Shown here piece by piece: positions 49,886 through 64,000 of a DNA stretch of 64,000 nucleotides. Under the pieces are notes generated by a model. The model was not told where the DNA came from and made no database searches. It saw only the letters and a list, made by a program, of their open reading frames with translations. The DNA comes from Protoeuglena noctilucae (Eukaryota > Chlorophyta > Pedinophyceae > Marsupiomonadales > Marsupiomonadaceae): positions 982,116 to 1,046,115 of the forward strand of contig OY253676.1 of NCBI GenBank assembly GCA_958009085.1, written 5' to 3'. Position 1 is the stretch's first letter; every line of letters starts with the position of its first letter. The position numbers and the translations under genes are program-made.

Positions 49886-50640
49886 CGCAGCAGGTGACTC
49901 TAGCCGAAAGTTGGCGCACAGACCGAGAAAGACCACAAATGGGAATGAAGAGGCTAGATTATAATCCGAATTATCGATTGCATGGATCGGCGTGATCCCA
50001 GGGACCAGCCCGGCGACTCTGCGCCGGTTGTTGCGTGCGGCAGATGTCGTCGCTACGCATCCACGCCCCAGTTTCTGAGCGGACACAAGCCTTGCGCTTG
50101 CCTGTGACAAATGACATCGTCCGGCCGCGAGAGGGTCGCCCCCCTCGGCGCGGGAGCCGCTTCCGCGCCATCGCTGACATCCATCGCAGACAACGGCCGA
50201 CCGCGCCGCCCGCAGGCGCGCACAGGTGCGACTAGCGCCGTCGCCCGACTCTTCGAAGATCAGCAGTGTAATTGCCTGAAAGGGACGCGCAAGACATGCG
50301 CGATCTCGCCAGACGGGCCCGGGAGCGCCCTGCCAGAAAAGTGCCCATTTCTTTGCCATTCTCATCCAGCTGGCGGCCAGCGCATTCCCAGCCCACCGCG
50401 CCCATCCAACGTGCGCGGCATCGCGTCCCGTCGCAACTTTAGGCCAACCTAGGCACCGCACAGTGGAAAGAGTCTTTGTCTGCGCTTGCTTGGGATCCCA
50501 CACGCTCCCCGCGCCTGCATTAGTGTTTATTTTGAGTTGTAGCTGGCATCCGCTTGCATTGCATAGCTCTACGCTCGACCGGTGCTCCGAGAGGGACCGT
50601 CCCGGGCGCCCCGCCGCACGGCAGCGCGGGTGCGCCCGCG
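49886..50640. promoter_or_regulatory. Divergent region, kinase-RING gene / FCP1
   Basis: 755 bp between divergent start codons. No gene or specific motif is recognised. Confidence 0.4.
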
Positions 50641-53406
50641 ATGGGCGAGGGCGGCGGCGTCGCGAGTGGCTCCGCAGGCAGCGGGTCGCTCGAGGATGCC
50701 CTGGCCGCGGAGCTGTGGTGCGGCGCGGGCGCGGCCGGCAGCTGCACCCATGACCGTGCATGCACATCGCGATGCCCCATTCACCCCTCGATTCTCCTCG
50801 TAGGGGCGCCGAGGATGACGCGGAGGGAGATGCGGCGTCTCCTGGCGTCGTCCCTGCCCCCGCCCCCGACGCCTGCCTTCACCCGGTGCAGCTGGAGGGC
50901 ATCTGCACGCACTGCGGGGCGCTGGTGGGGGGGGCGGGGCAGGTGGGCGGGGCGGGGCAGCGATATGCGTGCTGCAGCGTAAGATCATTCGCATGCGTCC
51001 CTGCTTGCTCCCCTCCCCATGCCTGCAGATGCCGTCTAACTGCCCCACCCTCGCTGTACCGCATCCATTGCTCTGCCCTTCCACCCTCTCCCTTTCCCCG
51101 CATTCCTCACTCTCTCCGCACCCTCCCTTCTCCCACCTAACCTGCCTCACATCTCACTCATCTCCCACTCCCTCTCTCATATCCCATCTCTCACTCCCCA
51201 TCTCTCATATCCCATCTCATACCCCCCACCATCTCCCTCCCCCATACCTCCCCCCCAGTCCGCCGTCCTGCTGGGCCACGTGACCCCCGGCCTGGCCGCC
51301 ACCATTGAAGGCGCCGGGCTGCTGCGTGCGATGGGGGCCGCCTCTGCGGTGCGCGAGGGCCGGCTGCACCTGGTGCTGGATCTCGACCACACGCTGCTCA
51401 ACTCGACCGGGGACAGCCGACTGGCGCTGCGGGTGCACGAGAGGGTGGGACTCATGCGCATGCTCAAGGTGGGGAGGGGAGGGGGGGGTGTTACTATGAT
51501 ACTATGATGGATTTTGATGCTGCCACTGTCGACTAGGAAGTTGGTATCGTGTGCAGGTGTAATGATTGTTATTCGATTGTATATATATCTGATATCATTC
51601 ACTGTGATTCTCCCCACACAGTCGGAGCAGGAGTCTTCGGGGGATGGTCCCGAGGGTCGGTCGCTGTTCTGGTTCCCCAGCACACAGAGCGAGGGGATGT
51701 GGACGAAGGTGAGAGGGGAGAGTGGGACATGCATGAATGCACATGCGTAGCAACCATAGAGCAGCTACCCTGCATCGCCATCCCCACCCCACGCACCTCC
51801 TCCCTCATCCCCCCAGCTCCGCCCCGGCGTCCGCCGCTTCCTCCGCGAGGCATCGCAGCGTTTCTCGGTTTCTATCAACACCCTGGGATCTCGACAGTAC
51901 GCGTCCGCCATGGCGAGGCTGCTCGACCCCGACAGCCGCACCTTCCGGCGCGTGCTGGGGAAGGAGGACGGGGTGGATGCCTCGAAAAAGACACTGGCAT
52001 CGAATCTTGACCTGGATGAGAGGACCACGCTGGTGCTGGACGACTCGCCCGACCGATGGGGGGCGTGCGCCTCCATCGTGGTGCCCATACACAGGCGAGG
52101 GATGCGATTGGGGGGATGAGGGTGAATGGGTGATAGATATAGACATGCATCCATTGTGGTGCCCATACACAGGCGAGGGAGATGGGCTGATGGGGGTGCA
52201 TGCATGGGTAATGGTGGTCTATCTTATGCTTGCATGGGTGGTGGTGGTGATGGTGATGGTACCCGTACACAGGCGATGGGTGCAACTGCATATTGCAGCA
52301 GTCACGCTCTGGTTGCTTGCGTGATGCTCTATGCCACATAATATTCATATTCCCATCCCCACCCACCCAGGTACCACTACTTCCCCTCCAGCACCCGTGA
52401 CTTTGGTCAGTCCGAGTCTCTGTGTCACTTGCTGAGGGGGGACGATGAGGCGGAGGAGGGTGGGCCACTGTCGCATGCGCTGCGGCTGCTGGTGGCCGTG
52501 CATGACGAGTTCTTCCGACAGACTAAGGCGGGGGGGTTGCCCACGACCAAGGGGGTGCTGCGGTGAGGAGTGGGGTTGGGGGGGCAAGTACAGGGGGTGT
52601 GAGGGTGCGTGTGATGCGCATGGTTGCATGGCAGTGTTAAGTGCACGGGGTTGATGGAGCCTGTGCTGGGCAGTCAGGGTTACTAGCAATGTGACGTTAA
52701 CTAACAGCAACGTGCCCCTCTCTCCCCTCTCCCCCAGTCACTGTCGCCGGGGTGTGCTGGAGGGGGAGGAGATCTGCTTCACACGCATCATCAGCCTGCG
52801 CATGGCGAGTCACGTGTCCTGTGCCATGCCACATGACACACTGCCATTGATAATCACATCCCTGCAGATGTCACGCCATGTTGTGTCATGTCGTGTCAAT
52901 CATTGTTCATTCAACATCCATCACCCACTCCCACTCCCCCTCCCCCTTCTCAGCGTGACACCCCCGACCGTCACCCCGAGTGGCGCCTGGCCCTCTCTTT
53001 GGGCGCACGATGCTCCCTCGACCTCACTCCCACCACCACGGTCGTCGTCGCGGGGTCACGGGTGAGCCAGGGGGACTGCTTGCACTGTGTGATCGCATGT
53101 CATTACATGTTATGAGTCACATGCCATGCCCCTGTGCTTGACTGCTGTTGCTATGCACCCCTCTGCTTACACCACTCCCCCTTCACTCACGCAATCTTTG
53201 CTTGGATGCAAACAGTTAACAGGTAACAGTTACACCCCATCCCCATCCACCCACCCCCCCAGGGCACCGAGAAGGTCCTGGCTGCCGAGGCGCGCGGTCT
53301 GCCGTGCGTGGGCATTGAGTGGCTGAGGGCGTGCGCGGCGGGGGTAGCCAAGGCAGACCCGGTGCTGTACCCGCCGCCGGAACCCACGGACGTGCGGATG
53401 CGGTAG
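50641..53406 (+). CDS. FCP1/CPL-type RNA polymerase II CTD phosphatase
   Basis: Mg-dependent phosphatase that dephosphorylates the Pol II C-terminal domain. Exon 1 (50641-50717, MGEGGGVASGSAG...) joins in phase to a segment with CLHPVQLEGICTHCGALV, the conserved Cys motif of FCP1/CPL proteins. The FCP homology domain follows, with catalytic VLDLDHTLLNST (DxDxT) near 51375-51410. Then come LRPGVRRFLREASQRFSVSI and the late motif TTLVLDDSPDRWG. A BRCT domain ends the protein (EWRLALSLGARCSLDLTPTTTVVV, GTEKVLAAEARGLPCVGIEWLRAC), and the stop is 53404-53406. FCP plus C-terminal BRCT fits FCP1 or plant CPL3/CPL4. The exon ending near 52094 uses a GC donor, and its junction is repeated twice in the intron. 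Confidence 0.93.
52074..52280 (+). repeat. Three copies of an exon end plus GC donor (FCP1)
   Basis: The exon end reading VVPIH and the following GCGAGG (52074-52102) recur at 52151-52180 nearly unchanged. A degenerate third copy lies at 52255-52280. Confidence 0.9.
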
Positions 53407-53552
53407 ATGATTAAGATATACTTGACACAGATTGAAATGTTACAGACACGAATGAGTACTACTGAGGTTGAATGGCCAAACACAACAGTGCCAGCCATTA
53501 CACCAGCCAACCAAGGCAATGGCAACGCATGCGCACAGCCACACTATTCCAA

Positions 53553-56500
53553 TCACCCCTCCACTCCGCTCCACTCCCCCCCCTCCGATGCCACGCTGGC
53601 CGCTGCGCTGCCCCTCGCGCCCCCCCGCTTCCCCCCCACGCGCGCCGACATGGGCCGCGCCCTGCGTGAGGGCAGGCCCCCCTCCCCGGGCACCCCCGGG
53701 CCCCCCTCCGTGAACGGCGCGCCCCCCCTTTGCTGCCCCATGGCCTCGACCAGGTAGCTGCCTGCTGCTGGCAGCCCCGCGTCCGCGAAGGACGCGTCGT
53801 CAATCGCGTCGTCCATCTCCTCCAGATCGTGGAACGACTCGAAGGACTCCTCGTAAAAGGCACGCTCGCCGGCATCCGCATACTGCAAGGGCACAAAGAG
53901 GGAGGGGCGATCGTCGAGTCGCATACCATCCATGTCCGTGCCGGTACGAACCTGTGCTGCCTGTCACATCCGCTGCCTCACACCAACCCCTTTAATCAAC
54001 TGCTCTCACACCCTCTGCTCCCCTTCACCATCAGCACCTCACCTCAGGCACCTCCTCCTCGAATGTCTCCCCCTCGTAGCTCCCCTCCCCATCCCCATCC
54101 ACCGCCTCTTCCATCGCATAATTTATGCGATGACCCCCTTCACCCTCCCCATCCACTGCCTCCTCCATCGCATACCCCTGCCCATCCCTATCTCCCACTT
54201 CCTCCCCATCCCCCACGCCCCCCACCTCCTCCGTCCCCTCTCCCGCACCCTCCCCCGTACCCACCGCCAACCCCTCCGTCTCCTTCCCCTTCTCTGCCAC
54301 CATACCCGCACCCGCACCCTGATCCCGCGCCATCGCCAACTCATGCGCCAGGCTCGCCCGACTCGCATCCAGGCTCACCCCCGCCACCCATGTCGTGTGA
54401 GCCGCACCCACCCCATCCACGCTCCCCGCCACCTCCCTCGTCCCCGCCGCCCTTCCCTCGCCCTCTCTCTCTTCCATCTCCACCCCCACACCCACCACCG
54501 AGTCATCCCCCACCCGCACCCGGCCCCCATCCCACCCATCCTCGACACTCCGCCTCTCCGCTCCCCGCACCTCCTCCACCCCCGCACCCTCCCCCTCCCG
54601 CTTGCCACGCCCACCCGCGCTTTTACCCGCACCCGCCACCCCACCGCTCCCCGCCCGAGCGCGCTTGGGCGTCCCCTGCACCTGCACCCCAGACCCCGAC
54701 CCCGCGCTGCTGCCACGGGCGCGCGCCTCGGACGCTGCCGTGGGGCGCGCGGCGTGCGGAGCGGCGGGGGGAGGGGCGCGGGGGGGAGGGCGGGGGGCGC
54801 GCTTGCGGGCGGTTGGGGTGGCGGGGGCGGGGGGCGAGGCGAGGGCGGCGGACGCGGGGCGGGTGCGGCGGCGCGCGTGGGGTGGCGTGAGCAGCGCCTG
54901 CGGGTGCAAGTGGTACGACTGGATCATACCAAGCATCTCTGAGGCTGTCGACTGGCACACGCGGTGGCGGTGTCCCTGCCTGGCATCGCATTGGGCTCCT
55001 TGCCTGTCGGTCTGCCAGCGGCTGCGCTGCCGACGCGGGTCGGCTCTCTGCCTGCCTGGCGACGCGCAGGTATCGCGGCACGTGGCCCGGCTGGTGGGGG
55101 CGGCGCGTGAGGGCACTCGAGCCGGGGCGAGATGGCAGGGCCTCTGCGTATGGGGGAGGCCGGATGACATCAGCTGATGGCAGTGACAGTGACGCTGCAC
55201 ACGGATGAGGCAGAGCCGGCGTGTGAGGGTCAGAGCGGCACCATAGCACTGCAGTGCATTGCAACCTGGTCGCCGTGTGTCATCCCGTCCCTCACCCGTG
55301 TACACGGCCAGCAGCTGCAGTCGCTGCGACATGGGTGCCGCGTGGATGGGCGACCTTGGCCTCCCCTCCCCCGTCCCCTCCCCCGTCTCCCACGCCTCCC
55401 GGACCCCCGCACCCCCCGTGCGGCGCAGTGGCTCCGGGGACTCTCGCCCGGTGGCTGGGGCGGTGCGCTCGGCGATGGTGGGGGGCGCGGTGGACGCAGA
55501 CACGGGTCTGCAGTTGAGCCTCATGGTCTCGTAGCTGAAGGCCTCGACGGCGGGGACACCGGGGCCACGGGCCATGCTGCGGGGGGAAGGGCACGAGAGA
55601 GAGATGAGCGGGGTTGGCATAGAAAGGATCGGGATGGATGCTATCCAAGGCAGGCGCGTGGAAACACAGCTTAGAGCACGCGAACTGCTGGCTCATCTCG
55701 CCTGATGGCCTTGCTGATGGTGCCGAACTGCAGCGACCGGTCGAGGTCCCTTGACTCCAGGCGCTGCTGCTTGATCAGGGCCGTCTTGGACACCTCGTAC
55801 CTGGGGCATGTGCACGGACGTGGGGGTTTAGATTCGGAAGAAAGGGTGAGCTGGACGTGCGGGGCGGGGAGTGCATGTCTGATGAGCGAGGGTGTACTAG
55901 CAGCGCCGCCACCACTGCCCGTCACCGGTGCAGCAGCTGCGCGAGTGCCGCCTCCCTCCTCTGCTTCAATTCCGCGAACATGCGCCCAATGCGCTCGTCC
56001 ATGGCCTCCGCCTCGCGACGCTGCCGCTCCGACAGGCGCGCGTCCTCCGCCGCCCACCGCTCCTGCTGCCGGGACAGGCACGCGTCCATCTCCTCCGATT
56101 CCAGGGCATCGGCCTCCTCGCGGACCAACTGGGCGGTGCGGGGACGCAGGGGGGTCGAGCAGGCACGACGCGAGCAATGGGCATAACACAGGCAATGATG
56201 TTGACCGATCCATGAGCGTCCCCTGCGCCCTCCCACCTGTGCGGCGCGGTACTCCTTCTGGCTGACCATCTTGCTCTCCTTGTGCCTCAGGTCCACCAGC
56301 TTGGTCGACGCCTTGAAACGCAGACGCTCCGCCTCCCTGGGGACACCCGGGGCAGCATGCCATGGGACTGCCCTGCCAGTCACTGCCACAGTGATACCAG
56401 ACGCGTAACCAGCCCATCTCATCCCCCTCTCACCTCTTCCGCCTCTGCAGCACGTCCTCCTGCAGGTGCTTGGCCCGCATGCCGTCCTCGAGTGCCTGCG

Positions 56501-57303
56501 CCCGCTGCACCAGCTGGTGCTGCTCGGCCTCCCAGCGGGCCTCGAACGACGCCACCTCTGCAGGTGAATTTGCAGCGAAGATGCTTGCAGATACGGCCAT
56601 GGCCAGGCCAGTCACCACGCTTGTCCACCCTCTGTCAGCTGCTCTGCCCCATCCCAGTCACCACGCGCATCATCGACCCTGCCCCTCGCGTCGCCACGCA
56701 CCGTAGCGGAAGGCCTCCTCGACCGCCGCGCGCTCCTGCAGGTGCTTGGTCTCCAGTGCGTCTCTCCTTCGCTTGTACTCCTCCTCGCGGATCTGCCGCA
56801 TCCGCAGCGCCGTCGCGTCCGCCGCTGCGTAGTCCCCACGGCGCTCGCACTGCCGCCTGGGAACAGGAGAGACCGAGACGCATCAACGCAACGTGCTCAA
56901 GGCATTCATAGCATGTACACGGAACTGCACAGCTGGAAAGAAAGCAGACGGCGCCGCAGAGTCGCGGGGCGCGGAACACGTTGGCAAGGGAAGGGACGAA
57001 GGGGTTTCGCGAGCCGCTGAGACACAGCGCCGGGCCCGCAGCGGAGGATACCATTTCTGAATGGCATAAGTGTTGACATGTCCACTTTTCGTTTCCTCCC
57101 GGCACCTCTCTGAACCGGGAAAGCCACTCCCATGTGCGGCATTCCAACGGCACCTCACGGGCTGCACGTCCGTCCTCTGCCTCCCCAACCCACCTGTGCT
57201 TCTCCATTTGCAACAGATACTCCTCCACTGCCCGGTTGGGCCGGTGGCCCAGCTCGTGCACCACCGCATGGCCGACGTCCCGGCTGGGCTTCATGGCGCC
57301 CAT
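53553..57303 (-). CDS. Third coiled-coil protein, conserved-looking but unnamed
   Basis: Starts MGAMKPSRDVGHAVVHELGHRP (57303); stop at 53553. The N-terminal half is one long charged helix across several exons: AVEEYLLQMEKHR, RQCERRGDYAAADATALRMR, EEEYKRRRDALETKHLQERA, EVASFEARWEAEQHQLVQRA, ASTKLVDLRHKESKMVSQKE, LVREEADALESEEMDACLSR and ELKQRREAALAQLLHRYEVSK. This pattern, with paired short helices and an R-x-GDY-AAAD motif, resembles a family seen in many ciliated protists whose name I cannot give. The C-terminal half (54040-55570) is a disordered Pro/Ala then Glu/Gly-rich region with a repeated YAMEEAVDGxGEG unit. The last exon is acidic (YADAGERAFYEESFESF). Divergent from squalene epoxidase. 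A TGTAA lies about 50 nt past the stop. Confidence 0.75.
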
Positions 57304-58220
57304 CGTCAACGGGCCTAAGGGCTACAAGGCCCGTTCAGCATGCGCATGTCAAATGTTTGTTTGCAGCACGATGCAGTGCGGGCGGCGGGGTGGACTCTGC
57401 GGCAAGCCAGACCCCAAATATCCTGACGTCAGGTGACTGGCGCGATTTCCCCGCGCGATGGGCGCCGTGTCCACCCGCGACGCATTCAGAGACTGTGATG
57501 CTGCTGTTGCGTCAGGCCGGGACAGGACAGCAGGCGCCAGCGGGCACTGAAAGCATCGCGCAGGAGGGGAATTCGCGAGGTTTCAGGCGCACCCCGTCGC
57601 GTTCGAGCTAGGAGCACCTTGCGGCTTGGCTGGCGTGTGGGGCCCGACAGACGGTGAGACGGCGCTCTGCATGAAATGGCGGGAGAGGCCAGCTGTCATC
57701 GGGGCGACGGGGCCTCCGCGCGTGGCTTTCTCCGAGCGACGTTATCCCGCATAGCTGTGGCTCCGCGTCCCCTGTGTTCTGCGAAGTCCTGGTGTCGTGA
57801 CGCGGCGGCTGGAGGCACTCCGCGGACAGTGTCGCATGGGCCAGGCGTGGCCACCGCGCACAAGCCTCCAGCGCACATGCTAGGTATCCCGACCAACCCT
57901 TTGTTGGTCTTGCTACAGGCGACGCCAGCGGCGGTCGGCGACGCGGCCCATCGCGCTCGGGAGGACGCTCGGCTGAGATCTGGTCGCCAGCAAGCCGCGC
58001 GGGAGCCGCGACCCGGCGAGTCCCCTCGCTGGGCTGACGCGCGAGTAACATCCCCTTTCTTCACGAGCGCGGGCGAGCCGGGTGCTGAGCCGAGCCGTGC
58101 GGGGGCAGGCTGTCTGCACCGCGCTCCGGTGCCCGACCCCCCGCCGCGCCGCCCGTCGCCCGCCCGCAGTCGAAGAGTCCACTTTCGGCATTTCTGTCGT
58201 CGTTTTGGAAGGGCTGTGAC
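57304..58220. promoter_or_regulatory. Divergent region, third coiled-coil gene / squalene epoxidase
   Basis: 917 bp between divergent start codons. A long minus-strand open frame here is a compositional shadow. Nothing else is recognised. Confidence 0.4.
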
Positions 58221-61109
<2,889 letters not shown>

Positions 61110-61256
61110 GCACTTTTGCATCGCTGACTGGACTCCACACGAACGATGATTGATGATTGTGTCAATGTTGCCGTATCGGCAAAGCGTCTCTGCTCACTTG
61201 AACGGGCCAGGCCAGCGCAACGGTAACGCCGTCTACCCGTGCACACGAGTGATCCC

Positions 61257-62535
61257 CTACGCCGCCAGTCCAATCTCCCTCTGCAGCTCCTCCAACTCCT
61301 TTTCCTCGTCGGTCTGGGCAGCGGGGGGGGCGCGGCCCTGGGGCACCGTGCGGGGGGCCGAGGGCTGCGGGGAGAGAGGGGAGGACAGCATGAGTGCCAC
61401 TGTCTGCAGCAGGGGTAGCAGCGATCGCCAGGCATCCACGCCAAGTCGCTGCCCCCGTGCTGCGCCCCCATGCATCCCCACCAGCTGCGTGGCGGGCACG
61501 GCAGGCGTGTCGAGCATCTTCTCCTCCAGGACCTGGCCCTCGAGTTCGTCGAGCTCCTTCTGAAGATCGGGGTCCTCCACGTCCAGGCCAGCTGCGAGCC
61601 GAAACCATAAGCAACGGTCGCACAGTAAGTCATGTATGCCACACGCGCACACGCACACGCACGCACCGACCCCCCTCCCAACCCCTCACCGTTCCCAGCG
61701 ATGGCCTGCACCACCTCCTCGTAGTCTGCCCGGATGTCCTCCATCTCGTCCTGCATCTTGGTCACGTCCTCCACCTTCATGGACTTGACGGCCCTCTGCG
61801 ACGACGAACAAGCACTGGTTGCGGTCGACCCTACCCAGCGCAGTGCGTGTCAGTCAGTCAGCTTCTCTGTCCAATACTCCATCCCTCTCAACAGCCCCTG
61901 CCCCACCTTCTGCGCGTCCGTGGCCAGCTTCTGCGCCGACACGACCTCCTGGGTGTGCGACATGCCCTCAAGCTCCTGCTTCTGCTTCATCATGTTCAAG
62001 ATGACGTTCTGCATCCTCTCCACCTCCTGCTCGTACATCTTCTTCTGTTGGAGGCACAGCATGGCCGCCTTCTTGTTCCCCTTGGCCAAATAGGCCTTGG
62101 CCTTCTCCTGCTCCTGCTCCTGCTTCTGCGCGCCGCGGCGACGAAGAGAGAAGGATCATCCGCGACGCCGGGGCGGAGCTGCGCGCGACGCGCCCGCGCG
62201 CAGTGTGCTCTGGCCCGCGTCGCGTCGCTCGCCTTCTCCAGAAGCTCCACCCGCTTCTGCGTCAACTCGATGGTCTCGTCCAGCTTATGGAGAGCCGAGT
62301 GCGGGTCCGAACGGGGCCCTGGACCCGACGGCCCGCTCCCTGCAAGCCACGGTCCGCGAGCGGGGCGCGCGTTTAGGGTACCAGCGCGACCGTGGGCGCC
62401 CGGCACGAGCCCGTCACGACGGCCTAGATCCAGAGCTGACCAGTCATCTCCGAGAGACGGCCCCTTGCCCTGCAACGCGAACTCGCCTCCCGAGGGTGCA
62501 TCCCCCTTCCCCCTCCCAAAGAGCCTCGCGAACAT
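61257..62535 (-). CDS. CHMP4: CHMP4/Snf7 (VPS32) ESCRT-III subunit
   Basis: Main filament-forming ESCRT-III protein for membrane scission in endosome sorting, cytokinesis and repair. Start MFARLFGRGKGDAPSG (62535), a family-typical amphipathic start. Then come DETIELTQKRVELLEK, KAKAYLAKGNKKAAMLCLQQKKMYEQEVERMQ (basic helices), SMKVEDVTKMQDEMEDIRAD and an acidic tail. The tail has a MIM-like helix (ELDELEGQVLEEKMLD) and ends EEKELEELQREIGLAA. Two consecutive introns need GC donors (62486 and 62232) to join the conserved segments in phase. Without the first, a 50-residue insert would disrupt the N-terminus. It is the last gene before the telomere, with the repeat array starting about 1.24 kb upstream of its ATG. 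Confidence 0.93.
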
Positions 62536-63770
62536 GGGCTGCCCGAGACCCGCCCTGTCCTTTGGCGTTCGCTCTTTCGCGACGCTGAGCTACAGTCGCC
62601 GCGTGCGCGGGCAGGAGCTCCCGTTCAGAACCCGCGGGGGTCGCCTGGGGGAAATTGGATGCAAGTGCCACGCGCGCGCTTCTTCCTTCAAACAATCCGA
62701 ATGGTGCAAGCGTCGCGAAGGGCCGAAAGGATGACGCGGCCCATTGCGCTCTGTCAGTTTCTGACGCGGGTCAAAAGGGCTGGGGGGGGTTCAAATGCCG
62801 GCATGTGGCGTGGCTTTGGACCAAGCTTTCGTCCAGGGACTCGCCGGTGTGCCTCCTCGGGCGCGCTGGGGCTCCCCACAGCAGGCGTTGCATCGTCTTG
62901 CGTGCTCCCTGCGAGGGCCCACTGCGGGACTTTTGAGTCTTGTGCCCATCTAAGTTACTTCTGTAGGTGACCGTGACGCCGCGTCAGCCGCAGGCCGGCC
63001 CCAAGATACCGACGACCCCTTCTCCCAAACGAGGCGCGTGGATAAATGGCCTATCGACACGCACCGACCACCACGCCTGGCCGGCAGTGGTGCCTAAAGG
63101 TGATCTTCTGACGAGCTACACCTCTTCCTTCGGTATCCACGTGAGCAGGTCGGCCGTTGCAGCGACGTGTGTCCGCCAGCGCTCTCGAGCGCGCCGGTGC
63201 CTGATGTGGGGCCTGTGCATGCTGCGGCCAGCGACGAGCATCCGCGGGGCCTTTCCAGGCCTGGGGCGCGGGCTGGCGGCGACGCAGAGCTCCTTTGGGC
63301 CCGGCAGCGCACCCGTCCAGCAGAGGCGGAGGCGTCCGTCGTGGCGGGGCCTGAGATGGGCTCCACGGCTGCCCTGACGGATTCGGGCACCGCCGTCAGC
63401 TATGGCGGTCGTGTGCCTAGCAGGGAACCTCAGCAGCCGGGGTGAGCTGAAGGCCGCAGCAGCACATAGCAAGCGCCGCTCATGTGAGAGGGGCGCAGCG
63501 GTCGTCACCGCTGCTCACTGGCATAAGTGGTGGCCACCCAGAGAGATGCGTTTGGACGGGCACACTGCGGCATCCCTGGCGACGGGGTCGGCCCCCGCAG
63601 CCAGGTGTGAAGTTGACGCTCACAGGAGCGCGCGCGCTACGCCTGCCACCGTCGTGGCGCGCGCATTCCAGTCGGCGTCAACTTCACACCTGGCTGCGGG
63701 CTCACAGCCCCGCGGGTGCCGCGCTCGACTGCGGCACCTGCGCAGCCGATGGGAGAGGTCGGAGGAGGGT
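62536..63770. other. Subtelomeric spacer without genes
   Basis: 1.2 kb of moderate-GC sequence between the CHMP4 start and the telomere. No reading frame with recognisable content and no subtelomeric tandem repeats. It holds one 26-bp inverted repeat. Confidence 0.6.
63594..63700. repeat. Perfect 26-bp inverted repeat, 55-nt loop
   Basis: The arm at 63594-63619 is the exact reverse complement of the arm at 63675-63700. It lies about 70 bp inside the telomere-proximal boundary. Confidence 0.95.
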
Positions 63771-64000
63771 TAGGTAGGGTAGGGTCAGGTTTAGAGGCAG
63801 GTTAGGTAAGGGTTAGGTTAGGGTTAGGGTAGGGTTAGGGTTAGGGTTAGGGTTAGGGTTAGGGTTAGGGTTAGGGTTAGGGTTAGGGTTAGGGTTAGGG
63901 TTAGGGTTAGGGTTAGGGTTAGGGTTAGGGTTAGGGTTAGGGTTAGGGTTAGGGTTAGGGTTAGGGTTAGGGTTAGGGTTAGGGTAGGGTTAGGGTTAGG
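63771..64000 (+). repeat. Telomere, TTAGGG type
   Basis: Degenerate variants (TTAGG, TTAGGTAGGG, GTTTAGAGG) at 63771-63830 give way to near-perfect TTAGGG repeats to the window end. The G-rich strand points outward, as at a right chromosome end. One TAGGG deletion variant occurs near 63984. Confidence 0.98.

Noticed and set aside
53730-54890. 386-codon plus-strand Pro/His-rich frame
   Set aside because: Antisense of the Glu/Gly-rich exon of the third coiled-coil gene.

Overview
The window is the right end of a nuclear chromosome from an intron-rich, GC-rich eukaryote. It closes with about 230 bp of TTAGGG repeats running G-strand 5'->3' off the end, so position 64000 lies in a telomere. A nuclear gene for the chlorophyll-synthesis factor Ycf54 with a plastid-transit-like N-terminus points to a primary-plastid alga, most likely green. 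LRRC6/DNAAF11 and FOR20/CEP20 point to a lineage that builds motile cilia. Species cannot be fixed from this sequence.

Layout, left to right: SMC4 (minus, 3' part cut by the window edge); a very long coiled-coil gene (plus); two tandem short-chain dehydrogenases, a large WD40 gene and a third, diverged short-chain dehydrogenase (all minus); FOR20/CEP20 (plus); TFIIA gamma (minus); a second coiled-coil gene (plus); Ycf54 (minus); LRRC6/DNAAF11 (plus); a kinase-MIB/HERC2-RING protein (minus); an FCP1-like CTD phosphatase with BRCT (plus); a third coiled-coil gene (minus); squalene epoxidase (plus); and a CHMP4/Snf7 ESCRT-III subunit (minus), which starts about 1.2 kb from the telomere. Apart from the block of four minus genes, strands alternate strictly. 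Genes face each other across 3' gaps of about 146-307 bp and diverge from shared upstream regions of 0.38-1.15 kb.

The genes do not form one pathway. Themes are chromosome structure (SMC4), cilia and centrioles (LRRC6, FOR20, probably some coiled-coil and WD40 genes), Pol II transcription (TFIIA gamma, FCP1), membrane and sterol biology (squalene epoxidase, CHMP4) and chlorophyll synthesis (Ycf54).

The most unusual signal is in gene structure. At least 15 introns in 8 genes carry a tandem copy of their own exon-intron junction: the last or first 15-35 coding bases plus the splice site, repeated tens of bases away inside the intron. Several introns also need a GC donor (GCGAG) to keep codon phase. 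Two exons break frame exactly at runs of nine C. A 66-nt poly(A)-tailed insert flanked by a 13-bp target duplication lies in the 26-27 kb gap. Gene coordinates below span first to last coding base, introns included. Exon edges were inferred by eye from splice motifs and codon phase.
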